A stretch of 45,678 bases of DNA from positions 1 through 45,678 of the forward strand of contig CAXXRP010000009.1 of NCBI GenBank assembly GCA_963662375.2. Reading direction: 5' to 3'. This document shows, piece by piece, positions 41,897 through 45,678 of this stretch (positions within the stretch are counted from its first letter, which is position 1; each line of letters starts with the position of its first letter). Below the pieces are notes generated by a model. That model was not told the DNA's origin, ran no database searches, and saw only the letters and a program-made list of their open reading frames with translations. Origin of the DNA: UBA11612 sp963662375. GTDB taxonomy: Bacteria > Pseudomonadota > Alphaproteobacteria > Rhodospirillales > Rhodospirillaceae. Position numbers and translations under genes: made by a program.

Positions 41897-42491
41897 AATC
41901 AAATTGGGTGATTTCGACCAGATGTCCGTCGGGATCATAGGCCAGCATCCGGCGTCCGCTTTGCAACTCGCCTCCTTCATCGCGCGCCACGAAACGGGTA
42001 AGCGGTTGATGAAACCGCGTACTAACGGAATCCAGACGGCCATAAGCCGCCTGAATATCTGGAACCTGGAACATCAACAGCACATCGCCGGTACCGATGC
42101 CCATAAGATTTCCGCGCGCGCTGGGCAGGGGCGGCCGGTCGTACCAAAGCAGGGCGATTGTCCCCGACGCGGCACCTTCGGTCGCCATGACTACGAGGCG
42201 GCTACGTGTAGGATCGTCTGTAAGTGGTAAGGATTCGCCGGAGATAATGCCGGCCGCCGCGTTGCTCGTGCGTGCGGTGTCCGAAAACGAGACAAGGCCC
42301 AAGCGCAGGTAAAAATCCATCGACTGTTCGATATCACTGACGACCAGTGTAACGAGGTGCAATGCCGCAGGTCTCGGCGCAATGTCCTGGGCGGCGACCC
42401 AGTTATCCGGTTTGGCCGCAAAGCACACGAACGCGGCGGTCGCGGCCACCACGAGCATGCTGATCTTTCTGGGTATTTCTGATGATGTCAT
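41895..42491 (-). CDS. Secreted VOC (glyoxalase/bleomycin-resistance fold) protein
   Basis: A 198-residue protein with a signal-like N-terminus (KISMLVVAATAAFVCFAA) followed by one VOC domain: LHLVTLVVSDIEQSMDFYLR, then LGLVSFSDTARTSNAAA, and the C-terminal strand RRMLAYDPDGHLVEITQF with the usual metal Glu. VOC enzymes are mostly cytoplasmic dioxygenases, isomerases or resistance proteins, so an exported one is uncommon. The start at 42491 has AAGG nearby; the in-frame extension upstream of it shows no family features. Substrate is unknown. Confidence 0.85.
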   Translation of the reverse strand: MTSSEIPRKISMLVVAATAAFVCFAAKPDNWVAAQDIAPRPAALHLVTLVVSDIEQSMDFYLRLGLVSFSDTARTSNAAAGIISGESLPLTDDPTRSRLVVMATEGAASGTIALLWYDRPPLPSARGNLMGIGTGDVLLMFQVPDIQAAYGRLDSVSTRFHQPLTRFVARDEGGELQSGRRMLAYDPDGHLVEITQFD

Positions 42492-42786
42492 CAAGCGACC
42501 TTTTTTCTGCGGCACCGAATGGCCCCGGCTTGCTGACTTCAATTCTGTGTCGAAGCGGAGATTATGGCAAGTGTTGCGCGATAAACTAGGGTCACAGCGC
42601 TCGCTCGCAGGGTTGTTTTTTGAGAAAAACGAGACGAGCCAGTGCAAACGTGCAACTGCTGTCGTTGTCGGCCAATGGAAATACACTGCAGATGATTTCC
42701 GTACATTCATCACTGGCTCAATCCAATGTATTTCCGCCTCGCAATCCATAAGAAAATTGACCGCAAGCTGTTCGCATAGGGGCGCT

Positions 42787-43242
42787 TCACCCTGCGGCGG
42801 ACGCATACCCCCTTATCTTCCCCACCATGGAAACTAGTCCGTTGCGTCGGGTCGGGCTGAGGTGTTGATCCAGGCCGAGCCGCTTGAACGCGCCTTCGGC
42901 ATCGGTCGCCGCGATCTCGCCGGGTGTCTTGCCCGAGAATAGCACGCCCAGAACGGCGATAAGCCCTTTGACAATGTGGGCATCACTGTCGGCGGCGAAG
43001 GCAAATTTCTCGGAGTCGCCGTCAGGATGTCCCGGCACCATCCAGACCTGGCTCATGCAACCGCGCACCCTGGTGGCTTCGATTTTGAGCTCGTCAGGAA
43101 AGAGCGGCAATTTGCGTCCCAGGTCGATGATATACCGGTAACGATCTTCCCAATGCTCAAGCATCTCGAAATTTTCCGCCAATTCGGCGAATTTAATTTT
43201 GGATGCGATCATTGCGGGCGCTGCGACCATGTTTTCTTTCAT
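42787..43242 (-). CDS. sufE: SufE-family sulfur-acceptor protein
   Basis: A 151-residue SufE protein. It takes persulfide sulfur from the cysteine desulfurase SufS and boosts Fe-S cluster assembly. The acceptor loop is VRGCMSQVWMV with the active Cys. Other marks are FEMLEHWEDRYRYIIDLGRK and FSGKTPGEIAATD, and the C-terminus LSPTRRNGLVSMVGKIRGYA is typical. The ATG at 43242 has GGAG 7 bp upstream; longer versions lack conservation. SufS and the rest of the suf operon are not in the window, so it acts from a separate locus, as often in alphaproteobacteria. Confidence 0.94.
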   Translation of the reverse strand: MKENMVAAPAMIASKIKFAELAENFEMLEHWEDRYRYIIDLGRKLPLFPDELKIEATRVRGCMSQVWMVPGHPDGDSEKFAFAADSDAHIVKGLIAVLGVLFSGKTPGEIAATDAEGAFKRLGLDQHLSPTRRNGLVSMVGKIRGYASAAG

Positions 43243-43396
43243 ATCTGCGCTCCGCACATGACCCGGAAAGTTGGAACTTGGGCTTCCAAACAGATCATGC
43301 GTGAACAAAGTGGGATGTGCTCTTGGCGATTCATTTGGCGCTCGTTGTGCTCTAAACTAGGCCCCGCCAGCATTTTAACAAGCATGATTTCAACAA

Positions 43397-43840
43397 ATGG
43401 CACCGCGCAGGGCTTTGATTCCCATTACGTCATCCATCACGCTTGATGAGCGCGAGCTAGAGCTAACTTTTGTTCGTGCGGCGGGGCCCGGCGGCCAGAA
43501 CGTCAATAAAGTTGCGACGGCAGTGCAATTGCGTTTTGACGCCGCTAATTCACCAAACCTACCCGATGTGGTACGGCCACGGCTTCTGAGGTTCGCCGGA
43601 CGCCGCGCGAATTCAGAGGGCCTAATCATCATCTCGGCCAATCGGTTCCGAACTCAGGAACGAAACCGCAGCGACGCCATCGAGCGTCTTGTCGATCTTA
43701 TCCGGCGGGCAGCCGTGGTGCCTAAAAACCGTGTGCCCACGCGGCCCACCAAATCTGCGCGCGGTAAACGGCTTGAGTCTAAGCGGCGCCGGGGCGATGT
43801 AAAAAACAAGCGCACTGTCCGGTCAGGCGACTGGGCCTGA
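43397..43840 (+). CDS. arfB: Alternative ribosome-rescue factor ArfB (YaeJ-type peptidyl-tRNA hydrolase)
   Basis: A 147-residue release-factor-like protein that frees ribosomes stalled without a stop codon. The catalytic GGQ is in RAAGPGGQNVNKVATAVQL, preceded by SSITLDERELELTFV. The C-terminal tail (KSARGKRLESKRRRGDVKNK and beyond) is strongly basic, as needed to enter the empty mRNA channel. There is no codon-recognition domain. Length matches E. coli ArfB. It converges on the exporter gene, 17 bp apart. Confidence 0.96.
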   Translation: MAPRRALIPITSSITLDERELELTFVRAAGPGGQNVNKVATAVQLRFDAANSPNLPDVVRPRLLRFAGRRANSEGLIIISANRFRTQERNRSDAIERLVDLIRRAAVVPKNRVPTRPTKSARGKRLESKRRRGDVKNKRTVRSGDWA

Positions 43841-43846
43841 CCCCAA

Positions 43847-43869
43847 GCAGCCCGATCCTATTGGGCTGC
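43847..43869. terminator. Hairpin at the convergent ends of arfB and the exporter
   Basis: GCAGCCC (43847-43853) pairs with GGGCTGC (43863-43869) around a 9-base loop that contains the exporter stop codon. There is no clear U-tract on either side, so termination strength is uncertain. Confidence 0.4.
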
Positions 43870-45678
43870 GGCGACTTCTCCCGCATCGGCGGAGAACTGA
43901 AGCGCAGCAATGCGGGCGTAAAGCGGGTTGCTGGCAATCAGCTGGTCGTGGCGACCCGTATCCACGAGCCGCCCGTTGTCGATTACGGCGATGCGGTCGG
44001 CGTTTACCACCGTCGCCAGGCGGTGGGCAATGACCATGGTGGTCCGCCCGACCATAAGTCGTTCGAGAGCCGTTTGAACCAATCTCTCGTTTTCCGCGTC
44101 CAGCGCGCTCGTCGCTTCGTCCAGTAATAGCAGGGCGGGGTCGCGCAAAATGGCGCGGGCGATGGCTATGCGCTGCTTCTGCCCGCCGGACAGGCGAACG
44201 CCGCGCTCACCCAGAAAACTCCTCATGCCGTCGGGCAGCCGTTCGATGAACTCCATGGCGGCGGCGGCCTCGGCCGCGGCGCGCACGTCTTCGTCAGTCG
44301 CATCGGGACGGCCGTAGCGGATGTTCTCCATGGCGTCGGCGGCGAAGATCACGGGATCTTGCGATACCAGTCCGATCCGAGCTCGCGCGTCCCGCGGGTC
44401 CACCTCGCGCAAATCCATACCGTCTATACGCACGGCGCCGGATTTTGGATCGTAGAACCGCAGTAGCAATTGAAATACCGTGGTCTTGCCGGCGCCGGAG
44501 GGCCCGACCAAGGCAACGTGCTCGCCCGGTTCCACTTTTAAAGATAATCCCTGCAACGCGGCCGTTTCGGGCCGTGAGGGATAGTGGAAGGTCGCGTTGT
44601 CGAATTGGACAGCACCGCGCGCAGGTGTTGGCATAACCTTCGGGTCGGTGGGCGCTGTTATTTCAGGCTCCATCTCCAGCAATTCCACCATGCGCTCTGT
44701 CGCGCCGGCCGCGCGTTGCAACTGGCCCAGCACTTCGCTGACGGCGCCCACGGACGCGGCCACCATGACCGCGTAAAAAATGAACGCCGACAATTCGCCG
44801 GGCGTAATGTCGCCCGCGATGACGCCGCGACCACCGGCCCAAACTACTAAGGCAATGGCTACAAACACGAGGAATATGACTGTGCTGCCCATCATGGCGC
44901 GGGCCGAAATGCGGCGCATGGCCGTGCGGAACGCGCCTTCCACGTTTGCGCTGAAGAATGAACGGTCGATATCTTCATGGACGTAGGCCTGCACGGTGCG
45001 GATGGCGTTGAGATTTTCCTCAGCGTAAGACCCGACGTCCGCCACCCGGTCCTGACTCTCCCTCGACAGCTTGCGCACTTTCCGCCCATACCAGCCTATG
45101 GGGACGATCACCGCCGGCACCACCAACGCCACCAGCGCTGTGAGCTGCGCATTAGTGACCACCAACATGATAATACCGCCCACCAGCGAAAAAATATTAC
45201 GGATCGCGATTGAAAACGACGAACCGATGACCTGTTGCAGAAGTGACGTATCGGTGGTGAGTCGCGAGAGAATTTCACCGGTTTTTGCCGTTTCGTAGAA
45301 GCCGGGGCTGAGTCTTAAGATGTGGCTGAACACCGCTGCGCGCATGTCTGCAACAACCCGCTCACCGATCCAGGAGATGTAATAGAAGCGAACAAAAGTG
45401 CCCACCGCGATAAAAACGACGATGCCCACCAAAATAGCGAGACCTTTATCCAGGGTGTCCTGGCTGCCGGCGCTCAAGCCCTGATCGACTACAAACTTAA
45501 GACCCAAGCCGATGCTCAGCGTTGCCGCCGACGTGAGCAGCATTGCAATAGAGAAAATTACCATGTGGCTGGCGTAGGGCCGCATGAAGCTCCAAGTGCG
45601 GCGCAGGTAAGCGTAGTTTTTGCTCTTGGGCCGTTCGGGCAGATTCCACCGCGAGGGCGCGCAAGATTGATCACTCAC
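43858..45678 (-). CDS. MsbA-type ABC exporter (fused permease-ATPase), start near or beyond window edge
   Basis: A half-transporter of at least 606 residues. About residues 30-310 hold six membrane helices (for example HMVIFSIAMLLTSAATLSIG). The ATPase domain covers about 360-600: Walker A GPSGAGKTTVFQLLLRF, Q-loop region IGLVSQDPVIFAADAMENIR, signature LSGGQKQRIAIARAILRD, Walker B LLLLDEATSALDAENE and H-loop MVIAHRLATV. It would work as a homodimer flipping lipids or exporting drugs. The frame reaches the last base of the window at a GTG (45678), so the true start may lie beyond. The C-terminus is short and ends in AAAQ. Confidence 0.9.
   Translation of the reverse strand: MSDQSCAPSRWNLPERPKSKNYAYLRRTWSFMRPYASHMVIFSIAMLLTSAATLSIGLGLKFVVDQGLSAGSQDTLDKGLAILVGIVVFIAVGTFVRFYYISWIGERVVADMRAAVFSHILRLSPGFYETAKTGEILSRLTTDTSLLQQVIGSSFSIAIRNIFSLVGGIIMLVVTNAQLTALVALVVPAVIVPIGWYGRKVRKLSRESQDRVADVGSYAEENLNAIRTVQAYVHEDIDRSFFSANVEGAFRTAMRRISARAMMGSTVIFLVFVAIALVVWAGGRGVIAGDITPGELSAFIFYAVMVAASVGAVSEVLGQLQRAAGATERMVELLEMEPEITAPTDPKVMPTPARGAVQFDNATFHYPSRPETAALQGLSLKVEPGEHVALVGPSGAGKTTVFQLLLRFYDPKSGAVRIDGMDLREVDPRDARARIGLVSQDPVIFAADAMENIRYGRPDATDEDVRAAAEAAAAMEFIERLPDGMRSFLGERGVRLSGGQKQRIAIARAILRDPALLLLDEATSALDAENERLVQTALERLMVGRTTMVIAHRLATVVNADRIAVIDNGRLVDTGRHDQLIASNPLYARIAALQFSADAGEVAAAQ

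Noticed and set aside
42492..42806. Long N-terminal extension of the VOC protein (about 105 residues)
   Set aside because: No conserved sequence, overlaps the SufE gene end, and the internal ATG has a ribosome site and leader peptide.

Overview
The window looks like the chromosome of an alphaproteobacterium, probably a Rhodospirillales-like or related free-living lineage. The reasons are an Irr-type Fur regulator with a matching palindromic operator, a two-domain cold-shock protein, an IalB-family secreted protein, the thioredoxin/LON-domain/Trm112-like gene order, and a moderately high GC content. The species assignment is inference. Most genes are housekeeping or ordinary metabolic genes. 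No phage, integrase, transposase, CRISPR array or rRNA was seen.

Layout. 1-3.4 kb: CnoX-like thioredoxin/TPR protein (cut by the left edge), LON-domain protein, UPF0434 protein and DUF971 protein on +, converging on a ubiquinone hydroxylase. 3.58-3.65 kb: tRNA-Thr(CGT), then two CATG-loop palindromes exactly 50 bp apart. 4-8.2 kb (-): lipoprotein amidase, TPR-methyltransferase fusion, Bax-inhibitor-1 protein. 8.4-12.5 kb: the classic divergent tesA / ybbA-ybbP arrangement. 12.5-17.2 kb: ThpR, a fructosamine-kinase/LMW-phosphatase pair, sirtuin, a truncated uracil-DNA glycosylase, a zincin, pterin dehydratase and an EamA transporter.

17.6-22.8 kb holds a CoA-centred catabolic cluster: acetyl-CoA hydrolase/transferase and ScoA-ScoB on +, facing BKACE, MaoC and an HpcH/HpaI lyase on -. 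Three of the six genes (scoA, lyase, BKACE) are broken by single-base frameshifts, and BKACE also carries an in-frame TGA. As drawn, BKACE would release acetoacetate and ScoAB would load it with CoA, so the whole route may be decaying.

23-30.8 kb: TrmH-type methyltransferase, IalB-like protein, a degraded remnant, D-2-hydroxyacid dehydrogenase, an SH3 protein, and then an iron/peroxide module. That module runs irr - [Irr-box-like palindrome plus sigma70-like promoter] - rubrerythrin - CCG Fe-S oxidoreductase (frameshifted) - DUF3501. A strongly structured gene-free stretch follows, then a double cold-shock protein.

30.8-45.7 kb: glycerol kinase, a MarR regulator with a 20-bp perfect palindrome at its start codon, a small hypothetical gene, a fasciclin-domain remnant, and a + strand run FAH-oppABCDF-ggt that looks like uptake and hydrolysis of peptides or gamma-glutamyl peptides. 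After these come a secreted VOC protein, SufE, ArfB and an MsbA-type exporter at the right edge.

The most notable window-scale pattern is the number of disrupted genes between 15 and 33.5 kb (UDG, scoA, lyase, BKACE, Fe-S oxidoreductase, FAS1 and one unidentified remnant), while flanking genes are intact. This is either real gene decay or clustered base-calling error; the TGA in BKACE and the truncations favour at least some real decay.
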